Positions 50,749 to 58,489 of a stretch of DNA of 64,000 nucleotides are shown piece after piece. Below the pieces are notes generated by a model. That model was not told the origin of the DNA. It was given only the letters and a program-made list of their open reading frames with translations, and did not search any database. This DNA is from Amycolatopsis thermoflava N1165. Its GTDB lineage: Bacteria > Actinomycetota > Actinomycetes > Mycobacteriales > Pseudonocardiaceae. Made by a program: the position numbers and the translations under genes. Position 1 is the stretch's first letter. Each line of letters begins with the position of its first letter. Where the stretch lies: NCBI RefSeq assembly GCF_000473265.1, contig NZ_KI421511.1:3757560-3821559 (forward strand), in the 5' to 3' direction.

Positions 50749-51549
50749 ATGACCGCCACGCTGGGACGCCCGCCGGTGGAGCCCGCGACCGGGCACGCCG
50801 TGCGGTTGTCCGGGGTGCACAAGAACTTCGGGCAGGGTCGCGACGCCGTGACCGCGCTCGCCGGGGTCGACCTCGACGTCGCGCCGGGCGAGTTCGTCTG
50901 CCTGCTCGGCGCCTCGGGCTGCGGCAAGACCACCCTGCTGAACCTGATCGCGAACCTGGATCGGCCGAGCGCGGGTGAGATCGAGCTGACCACGTCCCGG
51001 CCGGCGGTCATGTTCCAGGAGGCGGCGCTCATGCCGTGGCTGACCGCCGCGGCGAACGTCGAGCTGCCGCTGAAGCTGGCCGGCATGGGCCGCACCGAGC
51101 GCAAGACCCGCACCGGCGAGCTGCTGGAGCTGGTGCGGCTGTCCGGGGCGGGCGCCAAGCGGCCGCACGAGCTGTCCGGTGGCATGCGCCAGCGCGTGGC
51201 GCTCGCCCGCGCGCTGGCCTCGGCCACCCACACCGAGGACGGCGAGGAACGGCCGTCGCTGCTGCTGATGGACGAGCCGTTCTCCGCGCTCGACGCCATC
51301 ACGCGCGACGTGCTGCAGGCCGAGCTGCTGCGCATCTGGGAAGCGACCGGCACCGCGGTGGTGTTCGTGACCCACGACGTGCGCGAAGCGGTCCGGCTCG
51401 GGCAGCGAGTGGTGCTGCTGTCGTCACGGCCGGGCAAGGTCGTGCAGCAGTGGCGCGTCGACGGCCTGGCCGGCCAGGACGAGGTGAACGCGGTGGACGT
51501 GATCAACCGCCGCCTGCGTGAGGTGATCAGCAGCCATGCCGCCGCTTGA
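50749..51549 (+). CDS. ABC transporter ATPase (SsuB/TauB type)
   Basis: Encodes 266 residues: Walker A LLGASGCGKTTLLN, Q-loop AVMFQEAALMPWLTA, signature ELSGGMRQRVALARAL, Walker B SLLLMDEPFSALDAIT, H-loop FVTHDVREA. This set is that of the nitrate/sulfonate/taurine importers. It starts 10 nt after the binding protein and overlaps the permease gene by 14 nt. Confidence 0.93.
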   Translation: MTATLGRPPVEPATGHAVRLSGVHKNFGQGRDAVTALAGVDLDVAPGEFVCLLGASGCGKTTLLNLIANLDRPSAGEIELTTSRPAVMFQEAALMPWLTAAANVELPLKLAGMGRTERKTRTGELLELVRLSGAGAKRPHELSGGMRQRVALARALASATHTEDGEERPSLLLMDEPFSALDAITRDVLQAELLRIWEATGTAVVFVTHDVREAVRLGQRVVLLSSRPGKVVQQWRVDGLAGQDEVNAVDVINRRLREVISSHAAA

Positions 51550-52423
51550 GGGCTCGACCACCGAACCGGACGCCGCGGCGGTCGAGGCGGGTCTGGACGC
51601 GCTCGACACGCCCGTCCGGCCTGCCGCGAAGAAGGGCGGCTGGGGCCGGTTCGTCCGGTCGGTGCTGCCGCCGGTGGTGTTCCTGGTCCTGGTGATCGCG
51701 GTCTGGCAGGCGTTGTGGGCGGCCGCGTTCTGGCCGGAGTACCAGCTGCCCTCGCCGCTCGCGGTGTGGAACGAGCTGTGGGCCCGGTTCACCAGCGGGG
51801 ACGCCTTCGGGTTCGTGTGGACGTCGGTGCACCGCGCGGTGCTCGGGTTCCTCGTCGCCATCCTGATCGCGACGCCGCTCGGGTTGCTGGTCGCGAAGGT
51901 CAAGCTCGTGCGGGCCGGGATCGGGCCGTTCCTGTCCGGTCTGCAGAGCCTGCCGTCGGTGGCCTGGGTGCCTGCCGCGGTGCTGTGGTTCGGCGTGGAG
52001 CCGGCCGCGATGTACGTGGTGCTGCTGCTGGGCAGCGTGCCGTCGATCGCGAACGGCCTGGTGGCGGGCATCGACCAAATCCCGCCGATCCTGCCGCGCG
52101 TCGGCAAGGTGATGGGCGCGGGACGGCTGGCGACCGCGCGGCACATCCTGCTGCCCGCGGCGCTGCCCGGCTACCTCGCCGGGTTGAAGCAGGGCTGGGC
52201 GTTCTCGTGGCGGTCGCTGATGGCGGCGGAGATCATCGCGACATCGCCGTTGCTGGGCAAGGGCTTGGGCGCTTACCTGGACGACGGCCGGTTCCTCAAC
52301 GACATGTCGACCGTGATCGCGGCGATCTTCCTGATCCTGCTGGTCGGCGTCGGCATCGAACTGCTGGTGTTCCGGCCGCTGGAGCGGGCCGTGCTGCGGG
52401 CGCGCGGGCTGGGGTCGCTGTGA
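51536..52423 (+). CDS. ABC transporter permease (SsuC/TauC type)
   Basis: Encodes 295 residues. A 35-residue cytoplasmic N-terminus precedes about six membrane helices; the EAA-like loop is GKVMGAGRLATARHILLPAA, and LKQGWAFSWRSLMAAEIIAT is the SsuC-type C-terminal helix. It completes a full importer with the two preceding genes. The final GTGA overlaps the chelatase start. Confidence 0.92.
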   Translation: MPPLEGSTTEPDAAAVEAGLDALDTPVRPAAKKGGWGRFVRSVLPPVVFLVLVIAVWQALWAAAFWPEYQLPSPLAVWNELWARFTSGDAFGFVWTSVHRAVLGFLVAILIATPLGLLVAKVKLVRAGIGPFLSGLQSLPSVAWVPAAVLWFGVEPAAMYVVLLLGSVPSIANGLVAGIDQIPPILPRVGKVMGAGRLATARHILLPAALPGYLAGLKQGWAFSWRSLMAAEIIATSPLLGKGLGAYLDDGRFLNDMSTVIAAIFLILLVGVGIELLVFRPLERAVLRARGLGSL

Positions 52424-53139
52424 TCCCGCTGGTCGCCGTCGCACACGGGAGCCGGGACCCGCGGTCCGCGGCGACCGTGCGGGCGCTGGTGGACCGGATC
52501 GCCGCGGCGGCGCCGGAACTGGACGTGCGGGTGTCGTTCCTGGACCTGTCCGAGCCGCTGGTGACGGACGTGCTGCGGGACCTGGTCGCGGAGGGGCACC
52601 GGGAGGCGGTCGTGGTGCCGCTGCTGCTGGGCAGCGCCTTCCACGCGCGGGTCGACCTGCCCGCGCTGGTGGCGGAGGTGCCCGCGCTGCGGGTGACGAT
52701 CGCCGACGTGCTGGGCGCGGACCTGGAGCCGGTGGCGTTCGACCGGCTGGCCGCGGTGGCGGACGTGTCCGATCCCGGGCTGGGCGTGGTGCTGGCGGCG
52801 GTCGGTTCGTCGCGCGCCGCGGCGAACGAAGCGGTCGCGGCGCTGGCCCGGCGGTGGCAGTCCCGGCACGGTTTCCGGGCGGTGGCGGCGTTCGCGAGCG
52901 CCGCGAAGCCGGATGTGCCCGCGGCGGTGGCGAAGCTGCGGGCCCGTGGGGCGTCGCGGATCGCGGTGGCGTCGTGGTTCCTCGCGCCCGGGTTGCTGCC
53001 CGACCGGATCGCCGCGCTGGCGCGGGAGGCCGAGCCGTCGGTGGTGCTGGCCGACTGCCTGGCCGGTGATCCGCGGGTGGTGTCGCTGGTGTTGGAGCGG
53101 TACGCCACCGCGTTGGCCGGTGCCGCCCGGTCGGCCTGA
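52420..53139 (+). CDS. Sirohydrochlorin ferrochelatase (CbiX/SirB-like)
   Basis: Encodes 239 residues made of two CbiX-like repeats. The first has LVAVAHGSRDPRSAATVRAL (metal-ligand His in AHGSRD) and VVVPLLLGSAFHARVDLP (second His); the second repeat (VVLAAVGSSRAAANEAVAAL, IAVASWFLAPGLLPDRI) has lost the His residues. It would insert iron into sirohydrochlorin, making siroheme for the sulfite reductase of this operon. GTG start overlaps the permease stop (GTGA). The same pairing sir-cysH-chelatase is found in Mycobacterium tuberculosis (nirA-cysH-che1). Confidence 0.92.
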   Translation: MIPLVAVAHGSRDPRSAATVRALVDRIAAAAPELDVRVSFLDLSEPLVTDVLRDLVAEGHREAVVVPLLLGSAFHARVDLPALVAEVPALRVTIADVLGADLEPVAFDRLAAVADVSDPGLGVVLAAVGSSRAAANEAVAALARRWQSRHGFRAVAAFASAAKPDVPAAVAKLRARGASRIAVASWFLAPGLLPDRIAALAREAEPSVVLADCLAGDPRVVSLVLERYATALAGAARSA

Positions 53140-53143
53140 CCCG

Positions 53144-53149
53144 TAACGT
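53144..53149 (+). promoter_or_regulatory. -10 element for a leaderless LLM-oxidoreductase mRNA
   Basis: TAACGT ends 7 nt before GTG 53157, with no Shine-Dalgarno sequence between; it sits in the 17-bp gap after the chelatase gene and would give an independent leaderless transcript. Confidence 0.5.
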
Positions 53150-53156
53150 GGGTGGC

Positions 53157-54035
53157 GTGAAGATCCGGATCGGGGTTGGGCTGGGGGCTGAGACCTCGCC
53201 CGTGGAGTTGCCGGGGATCGTCGACCGGCTGGAGGCTGCCGGGGTCGACTCGGTGTGGTTTTCCGAGCAGGTGTACTCGGACGCGGTGGACCCGTTCGTC
53301 GGGATGGCGCACGCGCTGGCGCGGACTTCGTCGCTGAAGGCGGGCAGTTCGGTGGCGGTGTTGCCCGGTCGGCACCCGGTGCTGGTGGCGAAGCAGATCG
53401 CGTCGCTGGCGGCGCTGGCGCCGAAGCGGGTGCTGCCGGTGTTCGGCCTGCGCCCCGCGCGCCGCAGCGAGTGGCCGCTGTTCGAGGTCCCAGCAGGCGC
53501 GAGGGCCGCGGTGTTCGACGAGTCGCTGCGGTTGCTGCGGGCGGCGCTGGCCGGTGCGGGCGATTTCGCGGGCGAGTTCTGGAAGCTGGAGGACGTCTCG
53601 CTGGGCCCGCGGCTCGAGCGCCCGGTGGACATCTGGCTCGGCGGGAGTGCGCCCGCGGCGTACCGGAGGATCGGCCAGTACGCCGACGGATGGCTGGGCA
53701 GCTTCCTGTCCCCGGCGGAAGCACGCCGGGCCCGCGAGGCGATCGAGACCGCCGCGGTTGCCGCGGGCCGCTCGATCGAGCCGGACCACTACGGGATGAG
53801 CCTGATGCTCGCCGAGGACGGCATCCCGGACGCCCTGGCCGCCACGGTGCGCTCCCGGCGCCCGGACACCGACCCGGCGGACGTGATCGCCACGGACTGG
53901 TCGTCGTTGCACCGCCTGCTGGACGGCCACCTGGAAGCCGGCCTGACGAAGTTCGTGGTCTACCACCGGGGCGGATCGTCGTACGAGGCGTTCCTGGAGC
54001 GGTTCGTGGAGGAACTGCTGCCGCGGCAGAACTGA
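53157..54035 (+). CDS. LLM-class flavin/F420-dependent oxidoreductase
   Basis: Encodes 292 residues of the luciferase-like TIM barrel: VKIRIGVGLGAETSPVELPG, VDSVWFSEQVYSDAVDPFVG, SSVAVLPGRHPVLVAKQIAS and WLGGSAPAAYRRIGQYADGW. The single-subunit form with this N-terminus is common in mycobacteria and relatives, usually F420-linked. GTG 53157 was chosen over 53148 because TAACGT lies 7 nt upstream. Its stop directly abuts the convergent DUF3558 gene (0 nt). Substrate unknown. Confidence 0.85.
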   Translation: MKIRIGVGLGAETSPVELPGIVDRLEAAGVDSVWFSEQVYSDAVDPFVGMAHALARTSSLKAGSSVAVLPGRHPVLVAKQIASLAALAPKRVLPVFGLRPARRSEWPLFEVPAGARAAVFDESLRLLRAALAGAGDFAGEFWKLEDVSLGPRLERPVDIWLGGSAPAAYRRIGQYADGWLGSFLSPAEARRAREAIETAAVAAGRSIEPDHYGMSLMLAEDGIPDALAATVRSRRPDTDPADVIATDWSSLHRLLDGHLEAGLTKFVVYHRGGSSYEAFLERFVEELLPRQN

Positions 54036-54548
54036 CTACGGCACCTTGGGCAGCAGGGGCTCAAGCTTCTCGGCGAGGGCTTGGGCGTCCACGCAAGCCT
54101 GCGGATCGCGCGGGCTAGTGACCAGTGCGACCTGCACCAAGGCGCGGGCGTGCTCCCCAACCTCGATGGCGATCGCGCACCCGCCGGTGGGGATGTCGGC
54201 CTGAAGGGCGTTCCGCCCGTTGACCGAAACGTCCGTCACGGCGTCGTTCGTCTCGCGGTACTCGCGGAGCCCCTGCACGGGATCCAGGGCAAGACCGTAC
54301 GATCCGAATCGGGATTTTGAAACGTCGCATTCATTGCGACGACTGATGTTCTCCCCAGGCCCGAATCCTTCCCCCGCTGTGAGTTGCTCCAGGACTCGGC
54401 AGGCGTTGAGGCCGGCGAAGACATCAGCGCTCGCGGTGGGACTCGCGCCGGATGCCGGTGATGCTGTACCCGCGACCGTGCTGGTGCAAGCGGCCGTGGT
54501 CAGCACCAGGCAAACACCGGTCACGACCCGCGTACTCCGACGGAACAT
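54036..54548 (-). CDS. DUF3558 lipoprotein (copy B)
   Basis: Encodes 170 residues. The lipoprotein signal ends at LTTAAC (Cys21); the mature part carries the DUF3558 core: VFAGLNACRVLEQLTAGEGF, NECDVSKSRFGSYGLALDP and a C-terminal AQALAEKLEPLLPKV. Three cysteines in the core could form a disulfide. It is a paralogue of the next gene upstream, with long identical stretches. DUF3558 proteins are abundant, surface-exposed and of unknown function in Pseudonocardiaceae. Confidence 0.85.
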   Translation of the reverse strand: MFRRSTRVVTGVCLVLTTAACTSTVAGTASPASGASPTASADVFAGLNACRVLEQLTAGEGFGPGENISRRNECDVSKSRFGSYGLALDPVQGLREYRETNDAVTDVSVNGRNALQADIPTGGCAIAIEVGEHARALVQVALVTSPRDPQACVDAQALAEKLEPLLPKVP

Positions 54549-54561
54549 CGCCTCCAGAACC

Positions 54562-55077
54562 TCACTGAACCTTGGGCAGGAGCGGCTCGAGCTCCTCGGC
54601 GAACGTCACGGCGTTCGGGCACGCCTGGGCGCCCTCGCTGGTCCGCGCCATCGACACCGTCACCATGGCACGAGCGTGCTCCGCGACCTCGACGGCAACG
54701 GCGCATCCGGCCGCCCCGAAGTTCGCCTGCATGGCATCCCGTCCGTTGATCGTCAACGTGACCACGCCGCTGTTGCTCGAAGCGAACTCGTCCAGGCCCT
54801 GTACCGGGTCCAGTGCAAGACCGTACGTCCCGAACTCGGGCTTGAGAACGTCACACTCGTTGCGGCGGCTGATGTTCTCCCCCGGCCCGAACCCTTCGCC
54901 CGCGGTGAGTCGTTCCAGGACCTGGCAGGCGTTGAGGCCGGCGAACACGTCGGCGCCCGGGTTGACTGACGTCGGGGCTGGCGAAGCCGTGCCCGCGACT
55001 GTGCTGTTGCAAGCGCCCGCGGCCAGCAACAGACACGCACCCGAGACGAGCTGGCCGATGCGAACGATGTTCGTCAC
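54562..55077 (-). CDS. DUF3558 lipoprotein (copy A)
   Basis: Encodes 171 residues. Lipobox LAAGAC (Cys23), then STVAGTASPAP and the same DUF3558 core as copy B (GEGFGPGENISRRNECDV is identical in both). The GTG start at 55077 overlaps the stop of the upstream helical protein (GTGA), and copy B follows 13 nt later, so three genes form one unit. The pair arose by local duplication; divergence is concentrated in the middle. Confidence 0.85.
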   Translation of the reverse strand: MTNIVRIGQLVSGACLLLAAGACNSTVAGTASPAPTSVNPGADVFAGLNACQVLERLTAGEGFGPGENISRRNECDVLKPEFGTYGLALDPVQGLDEFASSNSGVVTLTINGRDAMQANFGAAGCAVAVEVAEHARAMVTVSMARTSEGAQACPNAVTFAEELEPLLPKVQ

Positions 55078-55520
55078 TGGGCTTCCTGATCCTTGAACGT
55101 GGTCAATGCCTGGACCGCCGCCTCGTCCGAGGCGTCGTACTTGCTGATCGCGATCTCGATGGCTTGCCGGAGGCTCTCCAGGGTGTCCTGGGCCGCGCGA
55201 AAGACCCGGACGAGAGATCGGTCATCCGAGTCCATCGCGGTGAGGAAGTGCGCGGCGACTGTCGTGGCGTAGTCGTCGTTGCCGAGCTTCGGCGCTCGCT
55301 GCAGCCGGTAGATCCTGCCGTCCAGCCTCGCCAGCCGGTCCTGCATCTGCGTCACAGCCCGCCGCAGGTGTGACCCCGTCTCCTCGTCGACCGCCCACTT
55401 GCCTGCCTTCGCGTCCGCCAGCATGCGCTTCGCGTCGGCGTGCATGGCGTTCAGGTTCGCCTCGCCGCCGAACACGCCCGCCAGCTGCGCGGCCCCCGTC
55501 GTCGCACCGTCCTCAGCCAC
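55074..55520 (-). CDS. Uncharacterised helical protein co-transcribed with DUF3558 genes
   Basis: Encodes 148 residues, all predicted helical, without signal peptide or membrane segment. Features seen: ANLNAMHADAKRMLADAKAG, TQMQDRLARLDGRIYRLQRA and DTLESLRQAIEIAISKYDAS. The size and helix pattern resemble proteins that sit beside ESX/WXG100-type or DUF3558 genes in Pseudonocardiaceae, but no WxG motif is present (AGKWAVDEETG is the nearest). GTG 55520 follows GGGAGGGACGGCA. Function unknown. Confidence 0.7.
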   Translation of the reverse strand: MAEDGATTGAAQLAGVFGGEANLNAMHADAKRMLADAKAGKWAVDEETGSHLRRAVTQMQDRLARLDGRIYRLQRAPKLGNDDYATTVAAHFLTAMDSDDRSLVRVFRAAQDTLESLRQAIEIAISKYDASDEAAVQALTTFKDQEAQ

Positions 55521-55632
55521 TGCCGTCCCTCCCCGTCGCGTAGCACCGTAGCGTGCCCCCTGACGCGCTGTCACCGGATCGTCCCGATGCGCAGCCGCTC
55601 ACAACCACGCTCCCCCGCCGCACCGCCCGAAC

Positions 55633-55638
55633 TACAGT
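55633..55638 (+). promoter_or_regulatory. -10 element for a leaderless enoyl-CoA hydratase mRNA
   Basis: TACAGT ends 6 nt before GTG 55645, with no ribosome-binding site between. Confidence 0.5.
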
Positions 55639-55644
55639 GAGCCC

Positions 55645-56418
55645 GTGACTGATGAACTGGTGCATTACTCAGTGGCGAGTGGTGTCGCGACGATCACCCT
55701 CGACTCGCCGCACAACCGGAACGCCCTGTCGGCCCAGCTGCGCCGCGAATTGTCCGCCTCGCTGGCCAAGGCGAAGGACGACGACGCCGTCCGGGTGATC
55801 GTTCTCACCCACACCGGCAAGGTGTTCTGCGCCGGCATGGACCTGAAGGAAGCGCGCGGCGCCGGGGCGGGCGACCAGGGCGTCAACGAGTTCCCCCGCA
55901 TCCTCGAGCAGATCTGGACGAGCCCGAAGCCGGTCGTCGCCAAGTTGTCCGGGGTCGCCCGCGCCGGCGGGGTCGGCATGGTCGCGGCCGCGGACATCGT
56001 GGTCGCCGCCAAGGAGGTCACCTTCGCGTTCTCCGAGGTCCGCATCGGCGTCGTGCCCGCCGTCATCTCGCTCACGGTTCTGCCGCGCGTCAACCCGCGC
56101 GCCGCGCAGGAGCTGTTCCTCACCGGGGACGTGTTCGACGCCGAGCGCGCCGCCGAGATCGGCCTGATCAACAAGGCCGTCGACGCCGACCAGCTCGACG
56201 AGGCGACCGACGCCTACGTCCGCTCGCTCACACTCGGCGGCCCGGCCGCGCTCGCCGCGACCAAGGAACTGCTCGCCAGCCCGCGCCCGGCCACCCCCGC
56301 CGACGGCTTCCCCGACATGCTCAAGCTGTCCGCGCAGTTCTTCGCCGGCGAAGAGGGCCAGGAAGGCATCCGCGCGTTCGGCGAGAAGCGCAAGCCGAAC
56401 TGGGTCCCGCAGGACTAG
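55645..56418 (+). CDS. Enoyl-CoA hydratase/isomerase family protein
   Basis: Encodes 257 residues of the crotonase fold. Oxyanion-hole segments are KVFCAGMDLKEARG and GVARAGGVGMVAAADIVVA; the catalytic-Glu region reads AFSEVRIGVVPAVIS, where Glu in FSEVRIG aligns with the family acid. GEKRKPNW is the typical C-terminal end. It probably hydrates or isomerises an acyl-CoA in fatty or branched-chain catabolism; specificity cannot be told. Its stop codon TAG overlaps the stop of barstar on the other strand (CTAG). Confidence 0.9.
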   Translation: MTDELVHYSVASGVATITLDSPHNRNALSAQLRRELSASLAKAKDDDAVRVIVLTHTGKVFCAGMDLKEARGAGAGDQGVNEFPRILEQIWTSPKPVVAKLSGVARAGGVGMVAAADIVVAAKEVTFAFSEVRIGVVPAVISLTVLPRVNPRAAQELFLTGDVFDAERAAEIGLINKAVDADQLDEATDAYVRSLTLGGPAALAATKELLASPRPATPADGFPDMLKLSAQFFAGEEGQEGIRAFGEKRKPNWVPQD

Positions 56419-56771
56419 TCGTCGGTGAGGGCGACCGTCAGCCGGCGGCTGTCGGCGCGGTCGCCGCCCGGCGCCAAGGCGCGCTCGGCGTCGGACAGCA
56501 CGCTGCGGATCGCCAGGTACGCCTTCGGGTCGGCGTCCTTGAGCAGGTCCGATCCGGCCCACACCAGGACGTGCTCGCCGTAGGGCAACCACGACAGATC
56601 GGTGAGGCAGTCGTAGAGCGCGTCCAGGTTGCGGCCGAACCAGTCCGGAAAGGACAACGCGGACGCGATCGCGTCGAGGGCGGACATCTTGTCCGCCGGC
56701 CTGCTGCCGATGATGTGCGAGTAGGCGCCGCGGGCGCGGGCCTGCTCGACGATCGTCTGGGAAGAGGACAT
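56415..56771 (-). CDS. Barstar-family ribonuclease inhibitor
   Basis: Encodes 118 residues. The barstar motif is plain: ALSFPDWFGRNLDALYDCLT followed by DLSWLPYGEHVLVW. Asp and Glu residues of the inhibitory helix are preserved in the DALYDCL and DLS positions. It lies 10 nt downstream of an RNase gene of the Sa type, the arrangement of cognate RNase/inhibitor pairs. The ATG at 56771 was preferred to an upstream start inside the RNase gene. Confidence 0.92.
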   Translation of the reverse strand: MSSSQTIVEQARARGAYSHIIGSRPADKMSALDAIASALSFPDWFGRNLDALYDCLTDLSWLPYGEHVLVWAGSDLLKDADPKAYLAIRSVLSDAERALAPGGDRADSRRLTVALTDD

Positions 56772-56781
56772 GGGGTTCTCG

Positions 56782-57174
56782 CTACTTCGACGGGTCGACC
56801 TGGACGAAGGAAGCGTAGTGATCACCGGTGTAGTACAGCTCGGTCTGCGCCCCGGTGATCAGCCGCCGGGCCCCGCGATCCGCGCTCCCCGGCGTGGGCA
56901 CCGTGTATTCATGGTAGTAACCGCTCTCCTTGACGGGGAGCCGCTTTTCCCGGTTCTCGAACACCGTTCCGTCGCTGCGGTACGGGAACGGCCCGCCGGC
57001 CTGGATGAGACGCCACGTCTGGCCCGCCTCGGCGGGCAGGCTGGACAACGCCGTGAGCCCACTGGCCGGCTCGGTCGACGTGGTGGTTTCGCGCACGATC
57101 CAGCCACCGAACACGAGCACGATGAGCCCGACGAGCGCGACGGTGATCCGCCTCCTGCTTGACACCAGCGACAC
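56782..57174 (-). CDS. Membrane-anchored or secreted guanyl-specific ribonuclease (RNase Sa/barnase family)
   Basis: Encodes 130 residues. One hydrophobic helix (10-27) precedes a microbial RNase domain very like RNase Sa: GPFPYRSDGTVFENREKRLP, GYYHEYTVPTPGSADRGARR, YYTGDHYASFVQVDPS. Catalytic Glu89, Arg103/104 and His119 are retained. Unlike RNase Sa there is no cysteine, so the single disulfide is missing. No clear signal-peptidase site follows the helix, so the enzyme may stay tethered outside the membrane. GTG 57165 is an alternative start with a better AAGG site. Barstar follows directly. Confidence 0.92.
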   Translation of the reverse strand: MSLVSSRRRITVALVGLIVLVFGGWIVRETTTSTEPASGLTALSSLPAEAGQTWRLIQAGGPFPYRSDGTVFENREKRLPVKESGYYHEYTVPTPGSADRGARRLITGAQTELYYTGDHYASFVQVDPSK

Positions 57175-57175
57175 C

Positions 57176-57376
57176 TTAGGACCGGCTCGAAACGTCCTCG
57201 TCGCGGCCCGGCCGCAACCACGCGGCCACCCGGTCGACGATCCGGTCGATCAGCCACGCCGCACCGACGCACAGCGGCGCCAGCACGGCGATGACCAGCA
57301 GGAACTGCAACGGGAACCACAGCTGCGCAAGCCACAGCTCGGCGTTGTCCCACCAGGTCGCCAGGCCGTCGAACAC
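57176..57376 (-). CDS. Small membrane protein upstream of the RNase gene
   Basis: Encodes 66 residues with two hydrophobic segments (about 13-25 and 26-44: WFPLQFLLVIAVLAPLCVGA), then an amphipathic DRIVDRVAAWLRPGRDED tail. Its stop is 1 nt from the RNase start, so it is translated with that gene. Related short proteins sit next to such RNases in other actinomycetes. A role in anchoring or export of the RNase is possible but unsupported. Confidence 0.65.
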   Translation of the reverse strand: MFDGLATWWDNAELWLAQLWFPLQFLLVIAVLAPLCVGAAWLIDRIVDRVAAWLRPGRDEDVSSRS

Positions 57377-57408
57377 CTGACCAGGGTACGCCAGGGGGCC
57401 CGGCGAGG

Positions 57409-57414
57409 TACGTT
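57409..57414 (+). promoter_or_regulatory. -10 element for a leaderless dehydrogenase mRNA
   Basis: TACGTT ends 6 nt before ATG 57421; no ribosome-binding site is present. It faces the divergent small membrane-protein gene 44 bp away. Confidence 0.5.
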
Positions 57415-57420
57415 GCAGGC

Positions 57421-58385
57421 ATGTTCGCCGTCTACGCCAGTGAACCGAACCCCGAAAACCCGCTCGACGCCCTCACCGTCGGCGAGCGACCGGAGCCGGA
57501 GGTGCCGTCCGGCTGGGTGAAGGTCGCCGTGAAGGCCGCCAGCCTCAACATGCACGACATCTGGACCCTGCGCGGGGTCGGGATCAAGCCGGACCAGTTC
57601 CCGATGATCCTCGGCTGCGACGGGGCGGGCGTGCTGGAGGACGGGACGGAGGTCGTCCTGCACTCGGTGATCAACGCCCCCGGCTGGCAGGGTGACGACA
57701 CCCTCGACCCGAAGCGCACCCTGCTCACCGAGAAGTACCAGGGCACCTTCGCCGACTACGTGGTCGTGCCCGCCCGCAACGCCGTGCCGAAGCCCGCCGG
57801 GCTGTCCTTCGCCGAAGCCGCCACGATGGGCACGGCGTGGCTGACCGCGTACCGGATGCTGTTCGTGAAGTCGGGCCTGCGGCCCGGGCAGACGATGCTC
57901 GTGCAGGGCGCCTCGGGTGGCGTCTCGACCGCGCTGATCCAGCTCGGCCGGGCCGCGGGCCTGCGGGTGTGGGTGACCGGCCGGTCCGAGGAGAAGCGGG
58001 CGCTGGCCGAGCAGCTGGGCGCGCACCAGACGTTCGAGTCGGGCGCGCGGCTGCCGGAGGGGTGGACGGCGCGTTCGAGACCGTCGGGAAGGCGACCTGG
58101 GGCCACTCGCTCAAGTCGCTGAAGCCGGGCGGGATCGTCGTGGTGTCCGGTTCGACGAGTGGTCCGGATCCGAGCGCGGACCTGCAGCGGGTGTTCTTCC
58201 TGCAGTTGCGGGTCGTCGGGTCCACGATGGGCACCCGGGACGAGCTGGAGGACCTGCTCCGCTACCTCGACCTGACGGGCATCAAGCCGCAGATCGGCAA
58301 GGAGCTGCCGCTGTCGGAGGCCGCCGAAGGGTTCCGGCTGATGCAGGAGGGCGAGACCGCGGGCAAGGTCGTTTTCACCCGCTGA
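57421..58385 (+). pseudogene. Zinc-type alcohol dehydrogenase/quinone oxidoreductase (MDR), frameshifted
   Basis: The MDR protein is encoded in two frames. Frame 1 (57421 to about 58060) has the GroES-like domain and the Rossmann start MLVQGASGGVSTALIQLGRA; after LPEG it turns to nonsense. The rest (VDGAFETVGKATWGHSLKSL to GKVVFTR, ending 58385) continues one base over. Adding one G to the GGGG run at 58059-58062 restores one 322-residue enzyme. A homopolymer change of this kind can be a real mutation or a sequencing error. No zinc-ligand set is complete, as in zinc-free quinone oxidoreductases. Confidence 0.88.
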
Positions 58386-58413
58386 TAACGCTCTGACCTG
58401 CATAGACGCCTTG

Positions 58414-58442
58414 TTGACATGGCGCCGATACCGGTTTGTTAT
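58414..58442 (+). promoter_or_regulatory. Sigma-70-like promoter upstream of the alpha/beta hydrolase
   Basis: TTGACA (58414-58419), a 17-nt spacer and TGTTAT (58437-58442) form a good consensus promoter in the 104-bp gap before the hydrolase gene. A second -10 for a leaderless start lies further down (58478-58483). Confidence 0.6.
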
Positions 58443-58477
58443 CCCCGTCTACTGAGCGGAACCCGAGATTTACTCGC

Positions 58478-58483
58478 TAATCT
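58478..58483 (+). promoter_or_regulatory. -10 element for a leaderless hydrolase mRNA
   Basis: TAATCT ends 6 nt before ATG 58490, with no ribosome-binding site between. Confidence 0.5.
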
Positions 58484-58489
58484 GGGTAC

